A stretch of 16,056 nt of DNA from JANRKH01 sp964351245 (GCA_964351245.1 CAYGNF010000025.1:1-16056); one strand, 5' to 3'. Positions 1 through 8,298 are shown, counted from the stretch's first letter. Program-made: numbers and translations. Notes: a model not told the origin generated them from the sequence alone.

Positions 1-794
1 ACGGAGAAGCTTTCGAGGGCGGAAAAGCAGAGAAGCATGAGTTAGTGCTAGGTAGCGGATCGTTTATACCAGGATTCGAAGAGCAAATAGAGAAAGTCAA
101 AGCAGGGCAAGACGTATCGGTTAATGTTACTTTTCCAGAGAAATATCACTCTACTAAGCTTGCTGGCAAATTATCGGAATTTAAAGTTTTTGTACACGAG
201 GTACAGAAGCCAGAAAAAATGGTACTTACCGATGAAACTGCTAAGCTTTTTCAGGCAGAAGATAAAAAAACAATGGAGCAGAAAGTAAAGGCGATTATAT
301 CTTATGGATATGAAGAAACATCAAATACTCAGGCTAAACTTCATTTGTTCGATAAATTAGAAGTAATGCTCAATTTTGATGTACCAAAAAGCTTGCTTGA
401 GAGTGAAAAAAAGCATCTATTGTCTGAAATCCAGAACTCAAAGGAGGAGGACTCAGAATTTAGCGCAAAGTCGTCAGAAGAAATAGATGAATATTGTACA
501 AAAATTGCCTTAAGAAGAGTCAGAATAGGGTTAATGCTAGCGCATTATGCAGAAAAAACTAACATCAAAGTAACGCATGATGATCATTTACAAGAGATCA
601 AGAAGCAAATAATGAGAATGCCCTCTTTAGAAGAGCAGATAATCAATCATTATAAAAATAATCCAAATGCTATGAAAGCACTTACAGGGTCTATTTTAGA
701 AGAAAAAGCAGTAATGCATATTTTATCAAATAGCGTTAAGCTTAAGGAAGTAGAATATACTCCTGAAGAATATAATAAGATGCTTGATGCTTAG
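1..794 (+). CDS. tig: Trigger factor, C-terminal part (partial)
   Basis: Ribosome-associated chaperone and peptidyl-prolyl isomerase that binds nascent chains at the exit tunnel in the cytoplasm. The reading frame is open from base 3 at the window edge. It begins inside the FKBP-type isomerase domain, where GEAFEGGKAEKHELVLGSG and then SFIPGFEEQ match the family closely. About 263 residues are visible; the family is usually 430-450, so the ribosome-binding N-terminal domain lies outside the window. After the FKBP part (to about residue 75 of the visible portion) comes the charged, helical C-terminal substrate cradle, ending in EEYNKMLDA. A GTG at 45 is an internal valine, not a start. The gene converges on the HtrA gene across a 142-bp spacer. 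Identification is firm. Confidence 0.95.
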   Translation, partial: GEAFEGGKAEKHELVLGSGSFIPGFEEQIEKVKAGQDVSVNVTFPEKYHSTKLAGKLSEFKVFVHEVQKPEKMVLTDETAKLFQAEDKKTMEQKVKAIISYGYEETSNTQAKLHLFDKLEVMLNFDVPKSLLESEKKHLLSEIQNSKEEDSEFSAKSSEEIDEYCTKIALRRVRIGLMLAHYAEKTNIKVTHDDHLQEIKKQIMRMPSLEEQIINHYKNNPNAMKALTGSILEEKAVMHILSNSVKLKEVEYTPEEYNKMLDA

Positions 795-826
795 ATTGTC
801 ATTGCAGGCACTGGCTGTTTAAATAT

Positions 827-868
827 AATACCAAATCCGGTAATTTAAAAAACCGCGCATTTGGTATT
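827..868. repeat. Inverted repeat between convergent genes, possible bidirectional terminator
   Basis: AATACCAAAT at 827-836 is the exact reverse complement of ATTTGGTATT at 859-868. A second arm pair inside, CGGT (838-841) and ACCG (852-855), would extend the hairpin to about 14 pairs with a 10-base loop. It sits 33 bases after the tig stop and 69 bases from the HtrA stop, where a shared terminator would be expected. No strong T-run follows on either strand, so factor-independent termination is doubtful. A smaller dyad, TATTAC-ACT-GTAATA, lies at 893-907. Either could instead be a remnant of a repeat family. Confidence 0.45.
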
Positions 869-936
869 GCTGATTCTTGCTCCACTACATCATATTACAC
901 TGTAATAAAGCTGCCTTTAATCACTGAGGTAACTTA

Positions 937-2385
937 CTATAAAATCTCTTCGGACACCCATTCGTTTAAACTTGCATCATATTTTAGGATTCTTGGCTTA
1001 GTATCAATACTATCAAAAGTAATATCTTGAGTCAGATTCTCTTGGTTTGAGATAATACCGCTACTAGAGTCAAAATCCTGAAAGTAAGGCTGATAATTTT
1101 TGTAAGTCACATTGATATATTTTTGCTTTATTGCGGGATTGATAGACTTTATCACATCATCTAAATTTGTAATTTTTTGATTATTGATAGATTCTATTAC
1201 TAATCTATATACGCTTTTATAATCCTGAGAGAACATTTCAGGAATAGTGCTAAAACTACTACCTGCCTGCACTGTCACAATTGCAACGCTCCCAATAGGT
1301 ACCCCTGACTTAAATGCGACATAGTCATCAACTTCAAAAAATATTGCTCCAGCAAAATCAATCATTCTACTGATCTTATTTTTTTCTAAATCATATAGCT
1401 TGACTTCTTTTTCTAATTTACTTCCATTGCGGAAAATTGTGAGCTTAATATTATCAATTGCATCATTCATCGCTTGATCGAGTATAGCAAGATCTCCTCC
1501 TAATTCTTTATTATTTACTGCCCAAATAATATCTCCTGGCATTATAACGTTTTGAGCAGTAGATCCATTAATCAAGGAGCGTACCATTATAACTCTATTG
1601 CGAGCATCAGGAAATTTTTTGATATAAGAATCTACTGTAGCCCTTGGAAAGTTGCGGTGCTTTACTGCTTTATCCAGAGAATAGAGGGTAGAGATAATAC
1701 CTATATGTTGCCTCTTAACGGGTTGATTACCGTTTAATGAATTTAATGTGTGAGTAACATAGGATTTTTTAAGTGCCAGAGCGTGAGTTTTACCTCCGCC
1801 GTACAAAATTCCAATTGCTTGGCTTTTGGAGTTTAGCACTGGCGAGCCGCTTGCCCCACCAGCAGTATTCATGTTGATTACATAAGACCCTTGTGGCATT
1901 TGACCGCTAATTTCTACAAGATCGGATAAATAGCCACTATGGAATGAAAATCCTATGCCCTCTGTATTGCCTACAATAAATACTTGATCTCCTAGCTTAG
2001 GCTCAGTATCACTGAATTCTATTTTTTCTACCTGAGTAGGAAATTCCTGTGGATTTATTTTGAGAATTGCAAAGTCAGCATATTCATCATAATATGCAAC
2101 TTTTGCTTCAACTTGCTGTCCATTATGGAAGGTAATAAAATATGTGCCAACTGAAGCACTTCCAATCACGTGGCGATTAGTTAAGATAAAGCCGCGCTGA
2201 GTATCTGTAATAAAACCTGTACCAGACCAACTACCAGAGCTACCATAAGCTGAAACTGGTACACGGCTTTGAATAGTAACAATTGCTCTTTTGATTTTTT
2301 CTTTATCGTAATTTGCGACTTCGCCATGTACATGAGAGCTAGATACTGCAATAATAATTAGGAAAATTTGGACTATTCTAAGCAT
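937..2385 (-). CDS. Periplasmic HtrA/Deg-type serine protease
   Basis: Trypsin-like protease and chaperone of the HtrA/Deg family (S1C), expected to degrade or refold damaged envelope proteins in the periplasm. Residues 1-21 are a signal peptide: a short basic start, the hydrophobic stretch IFLIIIAVSS, and a likely cut after HVHG. The catalytic triad is intact: His72 in NRHVIGS, Asp104 in YADFAILKI, and Ser179 in GGASGSPV. The usual GNSGG reads GASGS here. A PDZ-like region spans about 225-330 (PGDIIWAVNN). A second, divergent one spans about 365-445 (VIESINNQKITNLDDVIKSI). That layout resembles the Deg2/Deg9-like branch more than classical DegP. 482 residues is a normal length. The ATG at 2385 lacks a good Shine-Dalgarno, but a strong promoter lies just upstream. 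I give no symbol because the paralogue (degP, degQ or other) cannot be settled by eye. Confidence 0.9.
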   Translation of the reverse strand: MLRIVQIFLIIIAVSSSHVHGEVANYDKEKIKRAIVTIQSRVPVSAYGSSGSWSGTGFITDTQRGFILTNRHVIGSASVGTYFITFHNGQQVEAKVAYYDEYADFAILKINPQEFPTQVEKIEFSDTEPKLGDQVFIVGNTEGIGFSFHSGYLSDLVEISGQMPQGSYVINMNTAGGASGSPVLNSKSQAIGILYGGGKTHALALKKSYVTHTLNSLNGNQPVKRQHIGIISTLYSLDKAVKHRNFPRATVDSYIKKFPDARNRVIMVRSLINGSTAQNVIMPGDIIWAVNNKELGGDLAILDQAMNDAIDNIKLTIFRNGSKLEKEVKLYDLEKNKISRMIDFAGAIFFEVDDYVAFKSGVPIGSVAIVTVQAGSSFSTIPEMFSQDYKSVYRLVIESINNQKITNLDDVIKSINPAIKQKYINVTYKNYQPYFQDFDSSSGIISNQENLTQDITFDSIDTKPRILKYDASLNEWVSEEIL

Positions 2386-2417
2386 AATTCTATGGATGTA
2401 TCAATTTTATTGCTCCC

Positions 2418-2446
2418 ATAATATCAATCACATAAATTACTGTCAA
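2418..2446 (-). promoter_or_regulatory. Promoter of the HtrA-type protease gene
   Basis: On the minus strand a perfect -35 TTGACA (2446-2441) is followed by 17 bases and then TATTAT (2423-2418), which is 5 of 6 with the sigma-70 -10 box. Transcription would start near 2411, about 26 bases before the ATG at 2385. It is one of the two best sigma-70 matches in the window, together with the one before rplN. Confidence 0.7.
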
Positions 2447-2522
2447 AGACTGATTGTATAAATATTTCGGTACATGTGGGGTACAATTCTGATACAGCAT
2501 TATGATTCACAGCAAGACTTCG

Positions 2523-3333
2523 CTAAATTGCGCGCTCAAAAACCAACACTCTTGTTATACCGCGCAAATCTTTTGCAGTCCCGATTAGGGCGTAATCTTC
2601 TTCTGCAAAGATACTACTAATATATTGCTCTTGATTTTCTCCGCACTCTAGCACTAATTTACCGCGACTTTTTAAATAATTCTTTGCATTTGATGATATG
2701 ATTCTGTAACTCTCTAGACCAGACTCACCGCAATATAGGGCAATATGGGGTTCGTGCGTTTTTACCTCATCTGCCACTCTATCATCGCCCCATGCTATGT
2801 AAGGAGGGTTACAGGTTATGAGATCGAAGGATTGCTCTTGTATCTGATTAAACCAATCTGATTTCTTGATTATGACTTTTGATGCTTGAAGCCTTGTAGC
2901 ATTTCTTTGGGCTAATGCGCATGCATGATCGGAGATATCAGATGCAAGCACGCGTGCACCAGAATTAATAGATAAAGATATCGCAACGCATCCCGTACCA
3001 GTGCATAAATCTAGCACATAAGATTCGGGGCGCACAAGTGATAATGCTAATTCTACCAATAATTCAGTTTCGGGCCTTGGGATTAAAACATTTCTACTGA
3101 CCTCAAAATCTAGAGAAAAAAATTCCTTCCTGCCTATTATATGCGCAAAAGGTTCTCCGCTAAGCCTTCTGTTACACAATTGCTCTAATTATATTTGCAG
3201 TATCTTCATCAACTAATTCCACCAGAAAAAATTGCTCTATATTTATATCAAGAATATGGCATAAAAAGGCCCTTGCTTCAAACGAAGGTATCTTATGCGC
3301 AAAAGATGTCATTAGTGATTTTACTGATCTCAT
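2523..3333 (-). pseudogene. prmC: prmC, release factor glutamine methyltransferase, interrupted by a frameshift
   Basis: PrmC (HemK) methylates the GGQ glutamine of release factors RF1 and RF2. The long frame, 3179-2523, holds the catalytic domain: the SAM motif VLDLCTGTGCVAIS, and NPPY followed by IAW. It would start only at a TTG and lacks the N-terminal helical domain (218 residues against the usual 270-290). That missing part is present just upstream in another frame. From an ATG at 3333 it reads MRSVKSLMTSF through FEARAFLCHILDIN to ANIIRAIV, then stops at TAA 3174-3172. Removing one base after GTG (3177-3175) would join RAIV to NRRLSGEP, the family's junction, and give about 269 residues. 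The N-terminal start lies 20 bases after the traX stop, so this is the third gene of the xseA-traX-prmC unit. Possible explanations are early gene decay, a sequencing error, or translational frameshifting. Confidence 0.8.
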
Positions 3334-3353
3334 ATTTGATTTATCATATTGAG

Positions 3354-4187
3354 CTAAAATCCCAGCACCTTACTACAAACCATAATAATTGAAATATGTA
3401 TTACATAAAAACTAAGCGAATATCTTGAGATAAAAAACACTCTATATTTTACTGTTTTAGCAAAATCTAATGATAAAAGAGAATAGCAGATAAATAAAAA
3501 AATTAGAAAGACTATAAAAATCTGCAATGGCGAAAAATCCATAATCTCATATTGAAAAATCAATAAGCACATAATAGTATAATATAATATTGCGCTATAC
3601 ACGTAGCCCTCTCTACTAATTCTTGCTATTTGACCAATCATTATGATTGCAGCTAAAAAAGTACCGTAATCCCAAAGTCTATATGACGCAAAAGCAAAAA
3701 ATCCAAAAAAAATAATCGCAGCTGCATCTTCTATTTTATAATTTTTGACTAAATCCACAAGACACAAATTAATTATTATGGAAATTAGTATATTTGCTTC
3801 TAAATAGATGCCTGAGGTGATAATTTGAAGTATATGCACCAAGATACCCCAGAATAATATCAGTCTGTAGCGTTTTTTATATATACAAAAATACCAATTA
3901 GACTCAGGTCTTTTGTAGTTATACCCTACAAAAAACGAGAATATAATAGCAGCATATCTACCTATTACTCTCATAATCCAGCTATCGTGGAAGAAAAACA
4001 ATCCAAGGTGGTCTATCAACATAGAAATGAGTGCAAAAAATTTTAACACATCTTGTATATTAGGGTACTTCTCTAAAGGCTTTAATGAATTTGTGTTTAT
4101 TCTATGGTCTTTATAATGCTCTGGGGGATTTAACTCAAATCCTCTCTTATACACATCTCCAGAAATTTTAATTAGTTCTTCATCCAT
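3354..4187 (-). CDS. TraX-family membrane protein
   Basis: Polytopic inner-membrane protein of the TraX family. F-plasmid TraX N-acetylates pilin, but the chromosomal members found in many alphaproteobacteria have no settled role. The family signature is clear after a 45-residue polar N-terminal stretch. LKFFALISMLIDHLGLFFF (about 48-66) contains the conserved Asp-His pair, and RVIGRYAAIIFSFFVGY (about 72-88) is the second segment. About eight or nine hydrophobic segments run to the C-terminus. 277 residues fits the family. The ATG is only two bases after the xseA stop, so the two genes are translationally linked, and prmC follows 20 bases downstream. No conjugation, pilus or plasmid genes lie nearby, which argues for a housekeeping or envelope-modification role here rather than conjugation (inference). 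Confidence 0.82.
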   Translation of the reverse strand: MDEELIKISGDVYKRGFELNPPEHYKDHRINTNSLKPLEKYPNIQDVLKFFALISMLIDHLGLFFFHDSWIMRVIGRYAAIIFSFFVGYNYKRPESNWYFCIYKKRYRLILFWGILVHILQIITSGIYLEANILISIIINLCLVDLVKNYKIEDAAAIIFFGFFAFASYRLWDYGTFLAAIIMIGQIARISREGYVYSAILYYTIMCLLIFQYEIMDFSPLQIFIVFLIFLFICYSLLSLDFAKTVKYRVFFISRYSLSFYVIHISIIMVCSKVLGF

Positions 4188-4189
4188 TG

Positions 4190-5539
4190 TTATACATCTG
4201 TTTTTATATCAGCTATAGTGGTGCCATCATACCATTCTAGTTCAAGAGATCTAGCATTACTTGCAGTCAAACTTGATGATACGATTCTTCCATCCATACT
4301 TCTGGCTAAAACAAATCCTCTTTTTAATATTTTCTTAATGTCAAGACTTTCTAAAACCATAGACTGTAACTCATACTGACTTTCGTTTTTTGTAACTATT
4401 GCTTCAGTTAATAGTTTTGCTTTCTCATGCGTATTACATAGTCCCGCAAGTTTGCCCTCTATTAATGAATGAATTGCATGTAGTGGTATTTTAATGCCTA
4501 GTAGATTATTTTGTTTGATCTTGAGGTTATTGGGTAAACTATATTGCAGTCTAAATGATAGATCGTCTAATTTTTGATATTTACTATATAGAGCAATCTG
4601 ATTATTATAAAATGATTTATGAATCATCTTGAGCTTAGTATATAAAGATTCCAAGATTTGATTGGCCGCATTTGCAATTCTTAAACTCATATCATGTAAT
4701 CTTGCAGTAATACCCCGCGCAACCGGTAATGCCATTTCAGCAGCTGCAGTCGGGGTAGGAGCTCTTAAGGAGCTTGCAAAATCTATTAACGTAATATCAG
4801 TTTCGTGACCTATTGCCGAGATAATGGGAATCTCAGAATTTGCTGTAGCTCTTACTACTATCTCTTCATTAAAGCCCCATAAATCCTCAATGGACCCACC
4901 TCCCCTTGCTACAATTATTAAATCAGGCTTTGATTCGTTATCAAAAGAGTTAAATCCGTTAATAGCCTCCGAAACCTCAATCGCACATTTATCCCCTTGT
5001 ACTGCAACAGGCCATAAAATGATATTTATAGGAAATCTATCCTTAACTCTGTGTATTATATCTTGTATCACTGCCCCAACCGGAGAAGTTATCACGCCGA
5101 TTTTTAAAGGTAAAAAGGGTATTTTCTTTTTTTTATCAAGATCGAATAAGCCTTCCTTTGCTAAAGTCTCCTTGCGCTTAAGGAGCATTGCCATTAAGGC
5201 ACCAGAACCATTTGCTTCTATGAGCTCTACTGAGAGTTGATATTTTGACTGTCCTGAGTAGGTTGTAACTTTACCGGTAATTACTACTTCTATGCCATCT
5301 TCAAGAATAAATTGCAACCTTGACATCGCGGCTCGCCAGCATGTGCAGGCAATAAGGCAATCTTTTTCCTTCAGATTAAAATACGCATGTCCTGAGGATG
5401 CAATTTTTAACCCAGAAATTTCACCCCTCACTCTTACAAGTCCAAAATTACTATCTATACATTTTTTTATCAGAGCGTTGATTTGGGTAACGCTGAGCTC
5501 TCGTCCTTGATCAGACCCCGAAGATTCTATATGCTTCAT
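4190..5539 (-). CDS. xseA: Exodeoxyribonuclease VII large subunit
   Basis: Catalytic subunit of ExoVII, which degrades single-stranded DNA from both ends to oligonucleotides during repair and recombination. The small subunit gene xseB is not in the window. The N-terminal OB-fold runs to about residue 115 (LVRVRGEISGLK, then SSGHAYFNLKEKD). The catalytic core carries the family motifs IGVITSPVGAVIQD (about 147-160), ARGGGSIEDLWGFNEE (211-226) and AIGHETDITLIDF (242-254), followed by RAPTPTAAAE (259-268). The rest is a long helical region. 449 residues is full length. The start is the ATG at 5539, with only a weak purine stretch before it. It is the first gene of the minus-strand unit with traX and prmC, and is transcribed divergently from lptD. 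Confidence 0.95.
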   Translation of the reverse strand: MKHIESSGSDQGRELSVTQINALIKKCIDSNFGLVRVRGEISGLKIASSGHAYFNLKEKDCLIACTCWRAAMSRLQFILEDGIEVVITGKVTTYSGQSKYQLSVELIEANGSGALMAMLLKRKETLAKEGLFDLDKKKKIPFLPLKIGVITSPVGAVIQDIIHRVKDRFPINIILWPVAVQGDKCAIEVSEAINGFNSFDNESKPDLIIVARGGGSIEDLWGFNEEIVVRATANSEIPIISAIGHETDITLIDFASSLRAPTPTAAAEMALPVARGITARLHDMSLRIANAANQILESLYTKLKMIHKSFYNNQIALYSKYQKLDDLSFRLQYSLPNNLKIKQNNLLGIKIPLHAIHSLIEGKLAGLCNTHEKAKLLTEAIVTKNESQYELQSMVLESLDIKKILKRGFVLARSMDGRIVSSSLTASNARSLELEWYDGTTIADIKTDV

Positions 5540-5571
5540 CTTTAGTTTATATTTATTGGGCTATGTGGGTA

Positions 5572-5609
5572 ATTATAGATTGCCACGTTGATGGCAGTTA
5601 GTCTATAAT
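5572..5609. promoter_or_regulatory. Palindromic divergent promoter between xseA and lptD
   Basis: For lptD (plus strand), TTGCCA at 5580-5585, an 18-base spacer and TATAAT at 5604-5609 form a good sigma-70 promoter about 40 bases before the ATG. For xseA (minus strand), a TATAAT lies at 5577-5572, with only a weak -35 (TAACTG near 5600-5595). The region is an imperfect palindrome. ATTATAGA (5572-5579) mirrors TCTATAAT (5602-5609), and TGCCA (5581-5585) mirrors TGGCA (5592-5596) around a 6-base centre. The two promoters therefore share the same DNA face and should interfere or be controlled together. The inner TGCCA-N6-TGGCA could be an operator (inference). Confidence 0.6.
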
Positions 5610-5649
5610 TATGCACTACATTTAAAATTAATACAATACCAAAATCTGA

Positions 5650-7764
5650 ATGCAACACTACTGCCGATTGCTATTTATTGTACTTATCACTCTAGAAGCT
5701 TTGGGTGGATCATTCAAGCCAGATCTAGATAGAGCAAAGAATATCATTAAAGCAGATAGACTATTTTATGATGCGGACCAAAAATTCCTCCATGCTCTAG
5801 GTAATGTTAAGATTATCAATGGAAGTTATTATATAGCGACAGATCGTGCATTCGTTGATCTAGAAAAAAAAACTATCTTGATTAATGCGCCTTTATATGC
5901 CGAAGATGGTCATAGTAAACTAATGGCAGATTTCTTATATAGGTCCGAGATTACAAAAAACACTACTATAAAAAATGCACAAATTAAACTTAATGACTCT
6001 GATATGATATTAGCAAAAGAGGTGGATTTTACAAATTCTGATTTAGTGAAAATCAAGAAGGGTTGTTTTTCTTCGTGCAAAGCTTGTATAAGAGAAAATC
6101 CGCTATGGCAAATTAGCGCAGAAGAAACTCAGATTGATTTCAAGAATCAAAAGGTGAAGTACAAGAATGCAAAATTTTCTGTTGCAGGATATAATATTTT
6201 TTTTACTCCTTATTTTTCCCATTGGCTCAGTAAGGCTCCTGCTCAATCTGGTATACTAAAACCCGAAATATATAATGGCTCACTCAGAGTGCCTTTATAC
6301 TTGATTTTAAAACCCAATATTGATCTGACTTATACTCCAAGAATAGGAGATAGGCATATGATTCATGAGTTAGAATTTCGACATTTACTTGAAAATGGTA
6401 ATTACACTATTGAAGCAAGTAAAATGAGTGGCAAAGGGATAATAAAAAACCCACAAAATAAAGATACTAGATATCACTCAAAAATTTTAGGGCAATATGA
6501 TACTGAACTTGCTAGATACAATTATTTAATTGAGAATACTTCTGATAAATCTTATCTAAGAGACTATCACGGTGATGGTAGGTCATATATTAAATCATAC
6601 TATTTATCTGTAAATAAAATATATGATTCAGGATATTTTTATATCGACTCAATGAAATATCGTGGGTTGAGATTTTTTGATAGTTACAACACAGATCCTC
6701 ATATTATACCCAGAATATCATTGAAAGAGCATTTAGATTTTGCAAATGGATGGCAATTGCGTACAAAAAATCAGTTTATAGGATATCATGAAAAAGATAA
6801 GGACATCGTTAGAAATTCTCTTGATCTTGATTTCAATAGAGATTTTTATGGGCCTTTTGTAGGTCAATACAGTAATTTCTCAGTACATAATTATCTCGAT
6901 ATATATAAAATCGGACGCACCTATCAATTAGGAGAGACGGTAAAAGATAAGACTCTTGTAAGGCATCAACCAGAATTTCAAATTGGCACACGAGTACCCC
7001 TTTATAATAATATCAATACGGTTAGTTTTATCACAGAACCTCAAGTAAATATTACTATCGCACCTGGTAAACAAAACCACCATATTAATTCTTTTGATTT
7101 GATAGATAGCCCTATCACGGATATTAATGAGAATAACATATTTAACAAGTCAAGATATAGTGGCTTAGATTATAGAGAAAACGGAACAAGGATCAGTTAT
7201 GGCGTGAGTCATTATTTTTTAACATCTGATTGGTCTATATCTTCTTTTATAGGTCAGATGATAAATAGTAAAGCTGAGGTCTCTAGTAAAAGCAATTATG
7301 TAGGAAAATTATCGCTTTCTTACGGGCAGCATCTTGATTTATACTATAGATTTCAAAGGCAGACTTCAAATTTTCGACCTTTGAGAGAAGAGATCGTTTC
7401 TAATGTTGTCGTGAATAAATTTACTATACAAAATAATTTAATCTTTCTAAGAGAATTAAAGGCTCAGCTCGGAAAAGGAGGCAGATTAGAAAAACTACAT
7501 AATAAAACAATTAAACAACTTTATTCTAAAGTCACTTTTGCATTAAATACCCATTGTTCTATTTTTGTGGATACTAATGTAGATTTTTCCTCTAAAAACA
7601 AAGCTAAGCCATTAAGTAAAGGATTAGGGATAAATTATAATTACGATTGTATAGGCTTTAACTTCAGGTTGCAAAGACATTATACTCACGATGCTGTAAG
7701 AGGAGGAAGGAAAACAAATAGTTCGTATTCAGCATCCGTTGGATTAAAAAGTATCAATATGTGA
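5650..7764 (+). CDS. lptD: LPS-assembly outer membrane protein LptD
   Basis: Outer-membrane beta-barrel that, with the lipoprotein LptE, inserts lipopolysaccharide into the outer leaflet. A short signal peptide (about 1-20, hydrophobic CRLLFIVLITLEALGG) leads into a periplasmic beta-jellyroll of the OstA type (about 25-150), seen in IIKADRLFYDADQKFLHALG. A cysteine cluster, GCFSSCKACIRENPLW, precedes the conserved block YKNAKFSVAGYNIFFTPYFSH. The barrel domain follows from about residue 190 (APAQSGILKPE). Two or more of these cysteines may form the disulfides needed for LptD maturation. 704 residues is normal for alphaproteobacteria. The ATG at 5650 has no clear Shine-Dalgarno. The gene stands alone on the plus strand. 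Its presence implies that LPS, or a closely related lipid, is exported. Confidence 0.9.
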   Translation: MQHYCRLLFIVLITLEALGGSFKPDLDRAKNIIKADRLFYDADQKFLHALGNVKIINGSYYIATDRAFVDLEKKTILINAPLYAEDGHSKLMADFLYRSEITKNTTIKNAQIKLNDSDMILAKEVDFTNSDLVKIKKGCFSSCKACIRENPLWQISAEETQIDFKNQKVKYKNAKFSVAGYNIFFTPYFSHWLSKAPAQSGILKPEIYNGSLRVPLYLILKPNIDLTYTPRIGDRHMIHELEFRHLLENGNYTIEASKMSGKGIIKNPQNKDTRYHSKILGQYDTELARYNYLIENTSDKSYLRDYHGDGRSYIKSYYLSVNKIYDSGYFYIDSMKYRGLRFFDSYNTDPHIIPRISLKEHLDFANGWQLRTKNQFIGYHEKDKDIVRNSLDLDFNRDFYGPFVGQYSNFSVHNYLDIYKIGRTYQLGETVKDKTLVRHQPEFQIGTRVPLYNNINTVSFITEPQVNITIAPGKQNHHINSFDLIDSPITDINENNIFNKSRYSGLDYRENGTRISYGVSHYFLTSDWSISSFIGQMINSKAEVSSKSNYVGKLSLSYGQHLDLYYRFQRQTSNFRPLREEIVSNVVVNKFTIQNNLIFLRELKAQLGKGGRLEKLHNKTIKQLYSKVTFALNTHCSIFVDTNVDFSSKNKAKPLSKGLGINYNYDCIGFNFRLQRHYTHDAVRGGRKTNSSYSASVGLKSINM

Positions 7765-7976
7765 GGAGTCCTGACCTTCTACTTATATTCATGGATAAAA
7801 AATTAGACAAATAGATTTTAAAACTCGGCCTTGCATAAGCCTATATATAATGCCCCCAATACAAGTGCTTCCAAGTTTATTTAACTCATTTAAAAATGGC
7901 GATTAGTGTTATTAATATTACTGGGTAATCTCTTTTGTATCATTTGCTTGTTAGGCGCATCTTAACTTTGGGCGCT
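7765..7976. other. Spacer without a gene between lptD and a decayed TPR gene
   Basis: No reading frame of useful length or recognisable motif was found on either strand. No convincing lptD terminator is visible: the AGGAGTCCT just after the stop is only a tiny dyad with no T-run. The stretch looks like eroded DNA continuous with the TPR pseudogene next to it, in line with gene decay at this locus. Confidence 0.5.
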
Positions 7977-8212
7977 ACTTTTTTTCTTCTTCCTTCTTAG
8001 TTTTTCGATTATCTCAGAAATCTGATGAGCATTATCATTACTAGGGTTAATTTTTATCGCCTAATTGAATGACTCGATTGCCTGGTCATATTGTTTTAGC
8101 AGGGAGTACGGAGCATTTATTATAATGAACATCGGCACTTGGGTGAATTTTTACTTCCTTGTCATAATAGTGCTAGTGGGTCTCTTTAAAAATCACGGCA
8201 TGTATGTATAGT
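7977..8212 (-). pseudogene. Degraded tetratricopeptide-repeat (TPR) protein gene, C-terminal remnant
   Basis: Read on the minus strand, this stretch still encodes two TPR-like units broken by stops and a frameshift. The first, about 8174-8110, reads HYYDKEVKIHPSADVHYNK. The second, in another frame at about 8101-7977, reads LLKQYDQAIESFN, an in-frame TAG, then AIKINPSNDNAH. It ends in QISEIIEKLRRKKKK and a stop, which looks like a natural C-terminus. The pattern of a Tyr-Asp-x-Ala-Ile helix, then Lys-Ile-Asn-Pro, then Ala-His is the usual 34-residue TPR consensus. The TAG falls where a lysine or glutamine codon is normal. TPR proteins are scaffolds for protein contacts; what the parent gene did cannot be told. 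Upstream (8213-8333) no further repeat could be traced. Confidence 0.65.
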
Positions 8213-8298
8213 CAGCGTAAAGCAATAAAAAGATTTTTGTGCAATAGTTGTTCGATAATTCTAAGATAAATTGCAGACCTGGCGTATATAAAGCTAAG

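Noticed and set aside
1552..1737. Plus-strand 61-codon frame opposite the HtrA protease
   Set aside because: Antisense shadow of the PDZ region; composition and lack of motifs argue against a gene.
3195..3392. Plus-strand 65-codon frame opposite the prmC N-terminus and traX end
   Set aside because: The minus strand here encodes the recognisable PrmC N-terminal domain, which explains the stretch.
4824..5510. Plus-strand open frames opposite xseA
   Set aside because: They mirror the strongly conserved xseA coding frame and show no family motifs or ribosome sites.
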